NCBI GenBank assembly: GCA_963578475.1 | Contig: CAUZCL010000021.1 | Span: 1 to 64,000 of the forward strand | Source of the DNA: SMYC01 sp963578475 | Lineage (GTDB): Bacteria; Acidobacteriota; Vicinamibacteria; Marinacidobacterales; SMYC01 | Reading direction: 5' to 3' | DNA: 64,000 nt | Part shown: one piece after another, positions 41,523 to 49,713 of the stretch | Layout: each line of letters opens with the position of its first letter | Position numbering within the stretch: position 1 is the first letter of the stretch | Program-made: the position numbers and the translations under genes | The notes under the pieces: generated by a model | What the model saw: only the letters and a program-made list of their open reading frames with translations | The model's database searches: none | Told to the model about the DNA's origin: nothing

Positions 41523-42503
41523 TTACTGGGGAATGAACAGAGCCAGCGAGAGCCACTCTTTGTCGTCGGTGAAGACCTCGCGAACGCGAAACCCCGTGTC
41601 GTCGGCGAGCTGGTCGATGATCGCCCGCGTGTATTTGTAGGAGTTTTCCGTATGGATGGTCTCGCCCGCCGCGAGCTCGAAGCTTGTGCCGCAGGCCTCG
41701 ATGTGGACGACTTGATCGCCGTCCGAGCGTAAATGTATCTCGATGCGCCCAGCCTCTTCGTTGTAGAACGAGTGGTGCGCGAAGCGCTCCACTACGAAGG
41801 TCCCGCCGAGCTCGCGATTGATGCGGACGAGCACATTGCGATTGAACCGCGCGGTGACGCCAGCTGCATCGTCATAGGCGGTGTTCAGCGTCTCCACATC
41901 TTTCTGCAGGTCGAAGCCAATCAAGAAAGCGTCTTTCGACTCCAGATGGGAGCGAATGCCTTTTAGGAAGTGTACGGTCTCGTCGGGCTCCATGTTTCCG
42001 ATGCTCGAGCCAAGAAACAAAACTAGCATCTGATTCGCGGCGCGCTCGTTCTCCGCGACGAGCGTGCTCGCTCGCGCGAGCCCCGACTCGTAGGGCGCCG
42101 CGATGGGCGTCACGCTGATCTCGGGATAGCGCGCGCTCAAGCGCTCCGCGGTCTGGCGCAACATCGTCGGAGAGATGTCGATCGGAACGTAGTGCAGCGC
42201 GTCCTGGCTCAGGGCGAAGCTATCGAGCAGGATCGTCGTCTTCGCCGAGCTTCCGCTCCCGAGCTCGACGACACTCACATCGTTTCCAAAAATCGAGCCG
42301 AGCGCGGGCGCCGAGCGTCTCAGGAGCTCTGCTTCGGTGCGGGTCTGATAATATTCGGGCTGTTCGGTAATCAGCTCGAAGAGCTCTGATCCCGCGGCAT
42401 CGTAAAAATATTTGGGATCCAGAAACTTGGGTGCGCTTGAAAGGCCGCGCGCGACGTCCAAGGCGAATAAATCCCGGATCGAATCCGGTGGCTTTCCAGG
42501 CAT
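41523..42503 (-). CDS. egtD: L-histidine N-alpha-methyltransferase EgtD
   Basis: Trimethylates histidine to hercynine, the first step to ergothioneine. The 326-aa product starts at the ATG at 42503; a longer frame starting at 42518 would have the -10 box TATAAT as its second and third codons. Motifs: LFELITEQPEYYQTRTEAELL, VVELGSGSSAKTTILLD (SAM loop, about 75-91), VPIDISPTMLRQTAERL, and the C-terminal YNEEAGRIEIHLRSDGDQ and ENSYKYT block (histidine site). EgtB/EgtC partners are not in the window, so the thiol step must lie elsewhere or the organism makes only hercynine. Confidence 0.93.
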   Translation of the reverse strand: MPGKPPDSIRDLFALDVARGLSSAPKFLDPKYFYDAAGSELFELITEQPEYYQTRTEAELLRRSAPALGSIFGNDVSVVELGSGSSAKTTILLDSFALSQDALHYVPIDISPTMLRQTAERLSARYPEISVTPIAAPYESGLARASTLVAENERAANQMLVLFLGSSIGNMEPDETVHFLKGIRSHLESKDAFLIGFDLQKDVETLNTAYDDAAGVTARFNRNVLVRINRELGGTFVVERFAHHSFYNEEAGRIEIHLRSDGDQVVHIEACGTSFELAAGETIHTENSYKYTRAIIDQLADDTGFRVREVFTDDKEWLSLALFIPQ

Positions 42504-42509
42504 CGCGAA

Positions 42510-42515
42510 ATTATA
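42510..42515 (-). promoter_or_regulatory. -10 box TATAAT of egtD
   Basis: A perfect TATAAT on the minus strand, exactly 6 nt before the ATG at 42503, predicts a leaderless mRNA. A weak AGGACA -35 lies 16 nt upstream. The box overlaps a longer in-frame ATG, which is therefore unlikely to be transcribed. Confidence 0.6.
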
Positions 42516-42523
42516 CACATTTG

Positions 42524-42552
42524 TTGAATCGTGTCCTTTCGCTTGCTACACT
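42524..42552 (+). promoter_or_regulatory. Promoter of the methyltransferase unit
   Basis: TTGAAT (42524-42529), 17 nt, TACACT (42547-42552). The ATG at 42567 is 14 nt past the -10, so the leader is about 7 nt. It is divergent from the egtD -10, only 9 nt from it. Confidence 0.55.
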
Positions 42553-42566
42553 CCGCGCCTCTGAAT

Positions 42567-43340
42567 ATGGCAGCCGCTCACACTTTGGAAGACGTGCGTT
42601 CCTATTGGAACGAGTACGTCAACGACATCGAGATCACCAAACATCCGGTCGGCTCTAGGGAATTTTTTGAAGCCCTCGAAAAGTACCGTTACGACAAGAT
42701 CGACTACTTGCTCGACTATGTCGACTTTCCGCAATACAAGGGCAAGAAAATTCTAGAGATCGGCTGCGGCGTTGGGAACGACTTGATGCAGTTTGCCCGC
42801 GCGGGAGCGGATGTCTCGGCGCGGGACCTCACGGAGAACGCGGTCGAGCTCGCTGCGGCGAACCTCGCACGCGAGGGCTATAGCGGTGACATAGAGCAAG
42901 GCAATGCGGAAGCCCTCGGCTTTCCCGTCGACACGTTCGACGTCGTCTACTCACACGGCGTCCTGCACCATACCGTCGACACCGAGAAGTCGATTTCTGA
43001 AGTGCGACGGGTCTTGAAGCCGGGCGGCGAAGCTATCATCATGCTCTACAACCGGATTTCGTGGCTCGCCTTCGTCGCTTGGATCTCGGGAACGAATATC
43101 GAGCACGCGGAAAAGGACGCGCCCATCATCCGCAAATATTCGACCAAGGAATGCCGCGAGCTATTCCGAGAGTTCTCGAATGTACGCATCCACGTCGACC
43201 GCTTCCCCAAGCGCACCCTCAAGTTCGACAACCTCGCTGGCAAGCTCAACAACTACGTGCTCGTACCCTTCTTCAACATCCTTCCCGATGCCATCCGCCG
43301 TCCGTTCGGATGGCACATCATGATCCGAGCGAACAAGTAG
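42567..43340 (+). CDS. SAM-dependent class I methyltransferase
   Basis: A 257-aa protein with the Rossmann SAM loop ILEIGCGVGNDLMQFARAGA (about residues 61-80), then SARDLTENAVELAAANL, FDVVYSHGVLHHTVDTEKSISEVRRVLKPGG and EAIIMLYNRISW. These match Methyltransf_11/25-type enzymes. Substrate is not apparent; the adjacent cotranscribed membrane glycosyltransferase-like genes and FAD oxidoreductase suggest a sugar or lipid-linked sugar. The start is the ATG at 42567; the frame extends upstream but through the promoter. Confidence 0.88.
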   Translation: MAAAHTLEDVRSYWNEYVNDIEITKHPVGSREFFEALEKYRYDKIDYLLDYVDFPQYKGKKILEIGCGVGNDLMQFARAGADVSARDLTENAVELAAANLAREGYSGDIEQGNAEALGFPVDTFDVVYSHGVLHHTVDTEKSISEVRRVLKPGGEAIIMLYNRISWLAFVAWISGTNIEHAEKDAPIIRKYSTKECRELFREFSNVRIHVDRFPKRTLKFDNLAGKLNNYVLVPFFNILPDAIRRPFGWHIMIRANK

Positions 43341-43344
43341 AGCG

Positions 43345-45120
43345 GTGCCCGTCGCCCGCCGCTGGTTCACCGGCCACGAAGCCTGGCTGGTGGGCGCCGC
43401 TCTGGGCTACTTGGTGAGCTCGCTCGCGGCGAGCGTGCTCTTTCGAGTCGAGCTCGCAACCCCTTCCACCGTCCTAGCGATATCGGTCGTTGTCTTGGCA
43501 CTCGCGCTCCGAATAATGGGCGCGGGCCGCATCGAGACGTCAGAGCTCCCGTGGCTCGCGGTGACGTGGCTCGTAGTGATGCTCATCGTGGTCGTGCCAT
43601 TCTGGAGGATCGGTGCTTCGGTAGCCGACGGCGTCGCCTATCGCGCCTATTTCAGCGCCGATTTGATGACGCACCTCTCTGTGGTCGCCGAGCTCCAAAA
43701 AGGCGTTTTTCCGCTACACGACCCGTTCTACGCGGGCGGTGGGCTCGGCTATTACTGGCTCTTCTTCACCCTACCGGCGGCTCTCGGCGTTTGGCTCGGC
43801 AATCAAACCGCGCTTCTCGCAACCTATGTCGCGGGTGGCTTGCTCTTCGCCGGGCTGCTATACGCGGCCGCACGCCGGTTCGACCTCGCGCCTGCCCGGG
43901 CGTTCCTCGCGGCGAGCGTCATGATGGGTGCGGTGAGCTATGAAGGCCTCCTCGCCTTGGTGCGAAGCGAGTCGTGGACGAACATCAATGTGGACGCCTA
44001 TTCCCGCTGGGTGCTCGAGCTCGTCTCGCTCGATGGGCTCCATCGCGGGCTCCTCTATACGCCGCAGCATCTTTTCAGCTACAGCCTGCTCGTCATTTTG
44101 ATTCTGCTCGTCCAAAGAGGCGAGCCGCGTCGGGTCTCGTCGGCGGTGTTTTGCGGCGTTCTTCTCGGCGGGATGGCTGGGACGAGCATCGTGACGGCGA
44201 TGCTCGCCGGGCCGTGGCTCGTGCTCGTGCTCTGGCGGCGCCGCCGAGAGGTTCCGTTCCTCGCGACGGCCTCTGCGGTGACGGTGACGTCACTCGCATT
44301 TCTCGCATGGTACATAGCCCTCGGCTTTTTCGGAGACGCGGGCGCGGCGCTCACGCTGCGCACACCGAAGCTTCTGGAGCTTCCCTCCATCTTGCTCATC
44401 GATTGCGGGGCGCTCTGTCTGCTCGCGTGGCGTTACGCGCGGGAAGAAATAGAGCTTGTCCTGCTCGCCGCGCTCGCGGTGGCCGCTGTGCTCTTTGTCG
44501 ACCTGCGGGGCTACGAAGGTGTCTGGATGGCGTGGCGCGCGGGGAGCGTGCTGCTCGTGGCGCTGGGGTTCGTCGCGGCGCGTGCTTTGTCGCGGCCGCT
44601 CGGCCTGGCCCACGCCATCATCCTCGCTCCGGCCGTGCTCACCGTGGCTCTCGATGTCACCAACGCCGCGGACGCGACGAATCGCAACCCTTCGCCGGGC
44701 GGGTTCCCGTGGACGACGGTCGTCCCGCACGCCGAGTGGGGCGCGCTCGATTGGATCCGGCGAGAGACACTCCCCGACGCGGTCGTGCAGTGGGACGTGC
44801 GGGCGCGCGAGCTCGGGGAATGGGCGCTCGTTCCCGCTCTCGGCGAGCGTCGCATGGCGGTCGGCTTTCCCATTTTTCTTCTCGACCTTCAGAAATACCG
44901 GCAGCGCGAACGGCGCCACGCCCGCCCGATCTTCAACTCGGGTGATGCGGCGGAGGCCCACCGAAAAGCGCGCGAGCTCGGGATCGACTACCTTGTCATC
45001 GGCGCGGCCGAGCTCCGCGTCCGGGGAGAGAGGACGCGGCCTCTTTTCGAGGCCGAAGACCGCTTCCGCACCGTCTTCGAGAGAGGCGGCGTGGCGGTTT
45101 TGGCAGTGCTCGCGCCTTGA
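43345..45120 (+). CDS. Large polytopic membrane protein, GT-C-type glycosyltransferase-like
   Basis: A 591-aa protein with 10-12 hydrophobic segments and a soluble C-terminal region from about residue 440. After TM3 comes the block AYFSADLMTHLSVVAELQKG and, further on, FYAGGGLGYYWLFFTLPAAL, which correspond to the acidic/His motif and following helices of GT-C families. It resembles the downstream 749-aa protein in layout. It starts on a GTG 4 nt after the methyltransferase stop. Likely a dolichyl-type phosphate-sugar transferase acting on the outer face of the inner membrane; the sugar is unknown. Confidence 0.7.
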   Translation: MPVARRWFTGHEAWLVGAALGYLVSSLAASVLFRVELATPSTVLAISVVVLALALRIMGAGRIETSELPWLAVTWLVVMLIVVVPFWRIGASVADGVAYRAYFSADLMTHLSVVAELQKGVFPLHDPFYAGGGLGYYWLFFTLPAALGVWLGNQTALLATYVAGGLLFAGLLYAAARRFDLAPARAFLAASVMMGAVSYEGLLALVRSESWTNINVDAYSRWVLELVSLDGLHRGLLYTPQHLFSYSLLVILILLVQRGEPRRVSSAVFCGVLLGGMAGTSIVTAMLAGPWLVLVLWRRRREVPFLATASAVTVTSLAFLAWYIALGFFGDAGAALTLRTPKLLELPSILLIDCGALCLLAWRYAREEIELVLLAALAVAAVLFVDLRGYEGVWMAWRAGSVLLVALGFVAARALSRPLGLAHAIILAPAVLTVALDVTNAADATNRNPSPGGFPWTTVVPHAEWGALDWIRRETLPDAVVQWDVRARELGEWALVPALGERRMAVGFPIFLLDLQKYRQRERRHARPIFNSGDAAEAHRKARELGIDYLVIGAAELRVRGERTRPLFEAEDRFRTVFERGGVAVLAVLAP

Positions 45121-45129
45121 ACGTATACT
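45100..45129 (+). promoter_or_regulatory. Promoter within the glycan cluster, before the FAD oxidoreductase gene
   Basis: TTGGCA (45100-45105), 18 nt, TATACT (45124-45129). The ATG at 45145 is 15 nt past the -10. It overlaps the end of the upstream gene, so the last two genes could be transcribed alone. Confidence 0.5.
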
Positions 45130-45144
45130 GCCTGCTCGGAAACT

Positions 45145-46518
45145 ATGCCAGAGAAAAATAATCCTGAGCAGAAGGATTTTGTAGTCGTTGGCGCTGGAGT
45201 CGCCGGCCTCAGCTTCGCCCACACTGTATTAGGCGAGAAAAGCAGTACCGTTATCGTCGAGCGGAACGACCACGTCGGAGGGCTCGCGCGCTCCTACCAC
45301 TACGGCGAATTCGTTTTCGATGTCGGGCCGAAACGCTTCCACACCGAAGACCAGGAAGTGCTCGATTTCTTGTTCTCGATTCTCGGAGAGGACTACATCG
45401 TTGTGGGCCGCTCGAGCGCCGTGCATCTATTCGGTCGCTATTTTCCGTGGCCGCTCGACCATCGCGCGCTCTTTCGACTGCCCTTCAAGGTCATGTTCTC
45501 CTCGGGGCTCGACCTTCTCCGCCGCCGAGAGCCCCAGGACGAGAACTCTTTCACCGAGTACACGCGCTCGCGCTACGGCGACACGCTCTACCGTCTTTTC
45601 TTCAAGCCCTATACTGAAAAATTTCTGCATATTCCGTGCGAAGACGTGCACGTAGACTGGGCCAAGACGGGCATCAACCGTGCGGTCATCGACAAACGCG
45701 TGAAGAGCGACACGCTCTTCGATCTCGTGCGCAGCGTTTTGTTGCCGAAGCCCGTCGACACGAAGTTTCTTTATCCGAGCTATGGCGGTTTCGGGACGTT
45801 CTGCGAGAAGCTCGGCGAGCAGGTGCGCGGGCGTGGCGGCGAGATTCTTCTCGAGAACACGGTTACATCGCTCGAGCTCGGAAAAGATAGGATCGAGACC
45901 GTGGTGCTCGCCGGCGGCCGACGCATCCGGCCCGACTATCTCGTTTGGAGCGGCAACTTCAAGGCGCTCGCCCATCTTATCGGAGAAGAGCCCCCGCCCC
46001 TTCGCTACCTCAGCACGGTTCTCTACAACATGGAAGTGAACGCGGATGTGCTGCAGCATGAGCAGTGGATTTATTACGGCGGCCAGGACACGGTGCTCTC
46101 CCGCGTTTCGATCACGAACGAGATGGCCGATTACATGGCGCCCGAGGGCAAGACCGGCCTCTGCGTGGAAGTGACCGGCTTCGAAGGCAAGGGGCATTGG
46201 AACGACCCGGAAGCTCTCATCCCCGAGATACAAGCCGACCTCGTCCGATTGAAGCTCGTACGCTCCCATTCGGATTTTGGAGGCGTCCATGTCGAACGCG
46301 TCCGCGACACCTATCCCATCTACGATCTTCGATACAAAGAAAACTTCGCCGCGGCCTCGGGCATGGTGAAGCCCTTCAAGAATCTCAAGCTACTCGGCCG
46401 CACCGGAGCCTATTGGTACAACAACTCCGACCATTCCATGAAGATGGCGCTCCAAATGGCGAAGCACCTTTTGAAAGGCACGCCGATGGAAGCGAAGGAA
46501 GCTTTGTTTCGAGTTTGA
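45145..46518 (+). CDS. FAD-dependent oxidoreductase (protoporphyrinogen oxidase/UDP-galactopyranose mutase-like)
   Basis: A 457-aa flavoprotein. The dinucleotide loop VVGAGVAGLSFAHTV (residues 12-26), then VERNDHVGGLARSYHY and FDVGPKRFHTED, with the amine-oxidase-like body and the end LLGRTGAYWYNNSDHSMKMALQMA (FAD-isoalloxazine contact). In bacterial glycan clusters such proteins, related to UDP-galactopyranose mutase, act on sugar nucleotides or lipid-linked sugars. No haem genes are near, so a porphyrin role is unlikely. Lies between two GT-C-like genes, which supports a part in the same glycan pathway. Confidence 0.85.
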   Translation: MPEKNNPEQKDFVVVGAGVAGLSFAHTVLGEKSSTVIVERNDHVGGLARSYHYGEFVFDVGPKRFHTEDQEVLDFLFSILGEDYIVVGRSSAVHLFGRYFPWPLDHRALFRLPFKVMFSSGLDLLRRREPQDENSFTEYTRSRYGDTLYRLFFKPYTEKFLHIPCEDVHVDWAKTGINRAVIDKRVKSDTLFDLVRSVLLPKPVDTKFLYPSYGGFGTFCEKLGEQVRGRGGEILLENTVTSLELGKDRIETVVLAGGRRIRPDYLVWSGNFKALAHLIGEEPPPLRYLSTVLYNMEVNADVLQHEQWIYYGGQDTVLSRVSITNEMADYMAPEGKTGLCVEVTGFEGKGHWNDPEALIPEIQADLVRLKLVRSHSDFGGVHVERVRDTYPIYDLRYKENFAAASGMVKPFKNLKLLGRTGAYWYNNSDHSMKMALQMAKHLLKGTPMEAKEALFRV

Positions 46519-46531
46519 CGAGGGCGGCGCG

Positions 46532-48781
46532 ATGCTGTTCCTCCTGACACTTCTCGCTCTAACCGTCGCTCAGTTTCTACCGGGACTCGTTATCGTCAAG
46601 CTTCTCGACATCGGCCGCGATCGCGAAGAGTGTTACATTCTCTCCGCCGTTCTCGCCGGCCCGATTACCGCGACCGTCTACCTCGTCACCTTGCTCGCCG
46701 ACTGGGAGCCTCTTTACTGGATCCTGATAGGAAATCTCGGCCTTCTCGCTGTCGTCGTTCCTTGGCGCCGCAAGCGCAGCTTCGGATGGCCGCGTGCGGC
46801 CCGGGTCGCTTTGGCGACGCTATTGGTCGTCCTTTTCGTCCCGTACTTCCTGACGACGGGGAGCCTTTATCGGATCGATGCTAACGGTACGATGCTCCTC
46901 GACCGCGCGCTTCAAACCGACGTGCTGTTTCACCTCGGCGTGATCCACTCGCTCGAGAGCGCCTATCCGCCGTCATTGCTGTCGCTGTCGGGACAGCCGA
47001 TCGGCTACCACGTCGGCTATCACTTGCAGCTCGCGGCTTGGGCCCGCTATTTCGGGATCGCGGCTTTCGATGGGCTCATACGCGTCGCAACGGTATGGCA
47101 GGTAGCCCTTCTCGTGGCGAGCGCTTTCATGCTCGCTCGGCGCTTCACGGAACGCCTCTCGGCGCATGTCGTGGCGCCCGTTCTTGTCTTTGGCGCGGGG
47201 TTCGGCTTCGCGTTTTTCTTCCGGCCTTCGGTGGACTGGTGGAGTCTCGTCTTCATGGACGCGACCCTCGTGTCGATATTTCTGTCGAACCCGCTACTCC
47301 CGGCGCTGCCGCTTCTCTTCGCGGGGCTCTCTCTTTTCGACGACTACACAAGAGGTTCGGGCCGTGGCGCTCTCGTAGGAAGCGTCGTCTGCATTGCGTT
47401 CATGCTCGTCGTGAAGATGTTTCTTGGCGCGCAAGTGCTCGCAGCGATGGGGATCGCGGCGATCGTGAGCTGGCGCGACGCGCGTATGCGTGTGGCGTTC
47501 GTTGCGCTTGCGCTCGCGTCGCTCCCGCTTCTCGCGCACACTTTTCTCGCGGCAGGGGGCTCGAATACGAGCATAGGCCTGAGGCCGCTCGAGATCGTAC
47601 GCTACTCGATGGAGAAGCTCGACTGGAACGCCGCGATACAAGCACTCGCATCGGTCGGTCGCTTCGAGCTTTCCGTGGGCGCATGGGCGCTCGCCGCTGT
47701 CGCGACGCTCACATGGGGGGTCGGTTTTCTCGGCGTGCGCCTCGTTGGCCTCGGCGCATGCGTGAAGGATTTGTGGCGCGGTGCGACGCCACTCCGCCGG
47801 ACGATGGCGTGGTTCGTCGCGATCGGATTCCCGTTAGCACTCGTCTTTCGCATCGCGCCCTCGGAATCCGAGGGTTTGTCGAGACTCGAATCGCAAAATG
47901 ACGTGCTGTGGTTCGCCACCGCGAGCGGGGTGTTGCTGTGGTTCTGGACCGCGGACGCGCTTCGCCGCTCGAGCGCTACCGTAATCGTGATCCTTCTCGC
48001 CTTGACGGCTACGGTGCAGCACTTCGTCTACGCGGCGTCGCTCGAGCCTGATCGCATTGCTGCGTCGCGCGTTCGCTCCGCGCAGGCCGCCGGCATGCTC
48101 TCGGGACCGGACGCTATTTGGTTGGATCCGCTCGACCGTTCCCGGCCATCGCTACTTCCCTACATCTCGGGACGTGCGGTTGTCTACGACCCCTATGTCG
48201 GCTACGACTACATGTTCGTTGGAAGAGACGAAATCGCCTACCGGCGCCATGCCGTCGCGCAGTTTTGGTCGAGCGGTGATCCGGCCTATCGCGCGTGGAT
48301 GCTCGATCATTTCGACGTCGACTTCGTGTGGGAGCAGGGCGGCGACGTCGCCCCTTTGCGCGGACTCGAGCCGATCTATTCGGACGAGGCGGAGCATCTT
48401 TATCGCGTGCGCGACCGTGCCTTCCGTCCACCCATCGTCGAGATGAAGACCCCTGCGACGATCCCTCTTGGTAACCGAGGCTCACCCTATCTCGGTGTGG
48501 GCTTTCGCCGCGCGGACCGCGTACGCCGGCTTGCTTCCGAACGCCGAGCTTTTCTCTATCTGCCGCGCGCGGAAGCGCGCTCGCTTCGCATGCGCCTTCG
48601 TGTCGACGCTCGCCACGGTGGGGGTGAGCTCGTGGTCGAGGGCCGGCGTGTTCCGGTCGAGCTGGCGTCGACGACGATCGACGTCGAGCTCTCACCGCGA
48701 GAGGTCTCCGGGCTTCACGCGATAGCCGTCGAGTGGCGCGGCGAGCGGCCCCTCACGATTCTGGAGATTCTTCTTCGCTAA
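46532..48781 (+). CDS. Large polytopic membrane protein, GT-C-type glycosyltransferase-like
   Basis: A 749-aa protein with about 12-13 hydrophobic segments and a C-terminal domain (about 500-749) that is mostly beta. The block LDRALQTDVLFHLGVIHSLE (about 125-145) and GQPIGYHVGYHLQLAAWARY resemble the DxxxH and YHxxxH patterns of GT-C families found in bacterial O-antigen-like clusters. It is a counterpart of the 591-aa protein two genes upstream. It starts 13 nt after the FAD gene, with GAGGG upstream. The substrate is unknown. No other gene follows in the same direction for 300 nt. Confidence 0.7.
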   Translation: MLFLLTLLALTVAQFLPGLVIVKLLDIGRDREECYILSAVLAGPITATVYLVTLLADWEPLYWILIGNLGLLAVVVPWRRKRSFGWPRAARVALATLLVVLFVPYFLTTGSLYRIDANGTMLLDRALQTDVLFHLGVIHSLESAYPPSLLSLSGQPIGYHVGYHLQLAAWARYFGIAAFDGLIRVATVWQVALLVASAFMLARRFTERLSAHVVAPVLVFGAGFGFAFFFRPSVDWWSLVFMDATLVSIFLSNPLLPALPLLFAGLSLFDDYTRGSGRGALVGSVVCIAFMLVVKMFLGAQVLAAMGIAAIVSWRDARMRVAFVALALASLPLLAHTFLAAGGSNTSIGLRPLEIVRYSMEKLDWNAAIQALASVGRFELSVGAWALAAVATLTWGVGFLGVRLVGLGACVKDLWRGATPLRRTMAWFVAIGFPLALVFRIAPSESEGLSRLESQNDVLWFATASGVLLWFWTADALRRSSATVIVILLALTATVQHFVYAASLEPDRIAASRVRSAQAAGMLSGPDAIWLDPLDRSRPSLLPYISGRAVVYDPYVGYDYMFVGRDEIAYRRHAVAQFWSSGDPAYRAWMLDHFDVDFVWEQGGDVAPLRGLEPIYSDEAEHLYRVRDRAFRPPIVEMKTPATIPLGNRGSPYLGVGFRRADRVRRLASERRAFLYLPRAEARSLRMRLRVDARHGGGELVVEGRRVPVELASTTIDVELSPREVSGLHAIAVEWRGERPLTILEILLR

Positions 48782-48816
48782 CCCTCGCACTCTCGGGAGG
48801 AAACGAGGCCAGTAAG

Positions 48817-48930
48817 TCAGTCAATGAGCCCGGCCCGTCTGAGCCTATCGTAGATATCCTTGCGGTTTCCTGCCGTGACGATGACGACAAGAAGCTCTTC
48901 GTCCTCTATGGTGTACAACCGTCCTGGAGC
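48817..48930 (-). pseudogene. C-terminal remnant of a RelE/ParE-type toxin
   Basis: Minus strand reads RLYTIEDEELLVVIVTAGNR and continues to a TGA, the classic end of RelE-family toxins. Just upstream the frame holds a TGA stop and no start or antitoxin is found. A dead toxin fragment. Confidence 0.6.
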
Positions 48931-49295
48931 AGGTCAAGGGAAAGGTACGTTTATGTGCGGGCGTTCGGCGGAGAAAACGCCTACCGTCAGCTCGTCTCGA
49001 CAATGTGGTCCGCGGGAGAGGGGACGGTTGGCAAACGACCGCGATTACCGCGTACCTCCTAAAGGCTAGAGGAGCCTATAAGTGTCCCGGCGGCATTATC
49101 ACTTCGTTCTTGGTGATGACCGACATCCGCTGGGTGGAATGAGGCGACCGAATGCACGACGGGTCCTCCATCGAGCCCGAGAGAGCCAGGGCGGTCCCAC
49201 CAGGGACCGAAAGCTGGCGGCGCGGGACCAGGCGCTAGCCTGCGGCCATCCAACAGCGGACGTTAAAGACATGCTGGCGGAGATCGAGCAGGGTC
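48931..49295. other. Decayed region between toxin remnants
   Basis: No intact gene. The short plus-strand frame at 49082 may be the rest of an antitoxin gene (see next entry). The frequent stops and lack of ribosome sites suggest degenerate mobile or TA DNA. Confidence 0.5.
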
Positions 49296-49309
49296 GTGAT
49301 CTTCGTTGA
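49082..49309 (+). pseudogene. Probable antitoxin remnant upstream of PIN toxin
   Basis: The last ~35 codons (LAARDQALACGHPTADVKDM and the stop at 49307-49309) resemble the C-terminal tail of VapB-like antitoxins whose end overlaps a PIN-toxin start. The rest of the frame is not recognisable and has only a GTG start without ribosome site. Overlaps the PIN gene by 14 nt. Confidence 0.35.
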
Positions 49310-49685
49310 CTCCAACGTTCCTATCTATCTCGTCGGGTGCCCACATCCCAATAGAGATTAGGTGGAAGCTTTCCTGCGGTCGCACGTCGAAGAGACTTAT
49401 GTCACAAGCGCGGAAGTTTTCCAGGAAGTGATCCATCGATACGTCGCCATCGATCGAAGGGCTGCTATCGACGACTGCTTTGCGCTGCTCGACGAGTTGG
49501 TTCCGCAAGTCTTTCCCGTCACAAAATCAGACGTAGATCGAGCCCGACAGATTTGTTATCAGCAGCATCGCTTGTCCGGACGAGATTGCCTCCATGTTGC
49601 CGTGATGGACCGTCACGATGTCGACCGCATCTTGACCTGTGATGAAGACTTCGACTTTTGGGCCACAGTTACGCGATTGCCGTAG
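49296..49685 (+). pseudogene. PIN-domain (VapC-like) toxin with an internal stop
   Basis: The frame from GTG 49296 reads VIFVDSNVPIYLVGCPHPN, then hits a TAG at 49359-49361, and goes on open from a GTG right after it to the stop at 49685. The remainder keeps the PIN motifs: SAEVFQEVIHRY (Glu), SGRDCLHVAVMDRHDVDRIL (Asp) and TCDEDFD. The first catalytic Asp (VDSN) lies before the stop, so a product starting after it would be inactive as a nuclease. All other residues fit an intact VapC of about 130 aa, so the decay is recent, unless the stop is suppressed. Confidence 0.65.
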
Positions 49686-49713
49686 ACACCCCTGGCTGCT
49701 GGCGCGGAGCGAC

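Noticed and set aside
42504..42518. Longer egtD start at 42518
   Set aside because: Its second and third codons are the TATAAT -10 box, so the codon would not be in the mRNA; the ATG at 42503 is 6 nt after it.
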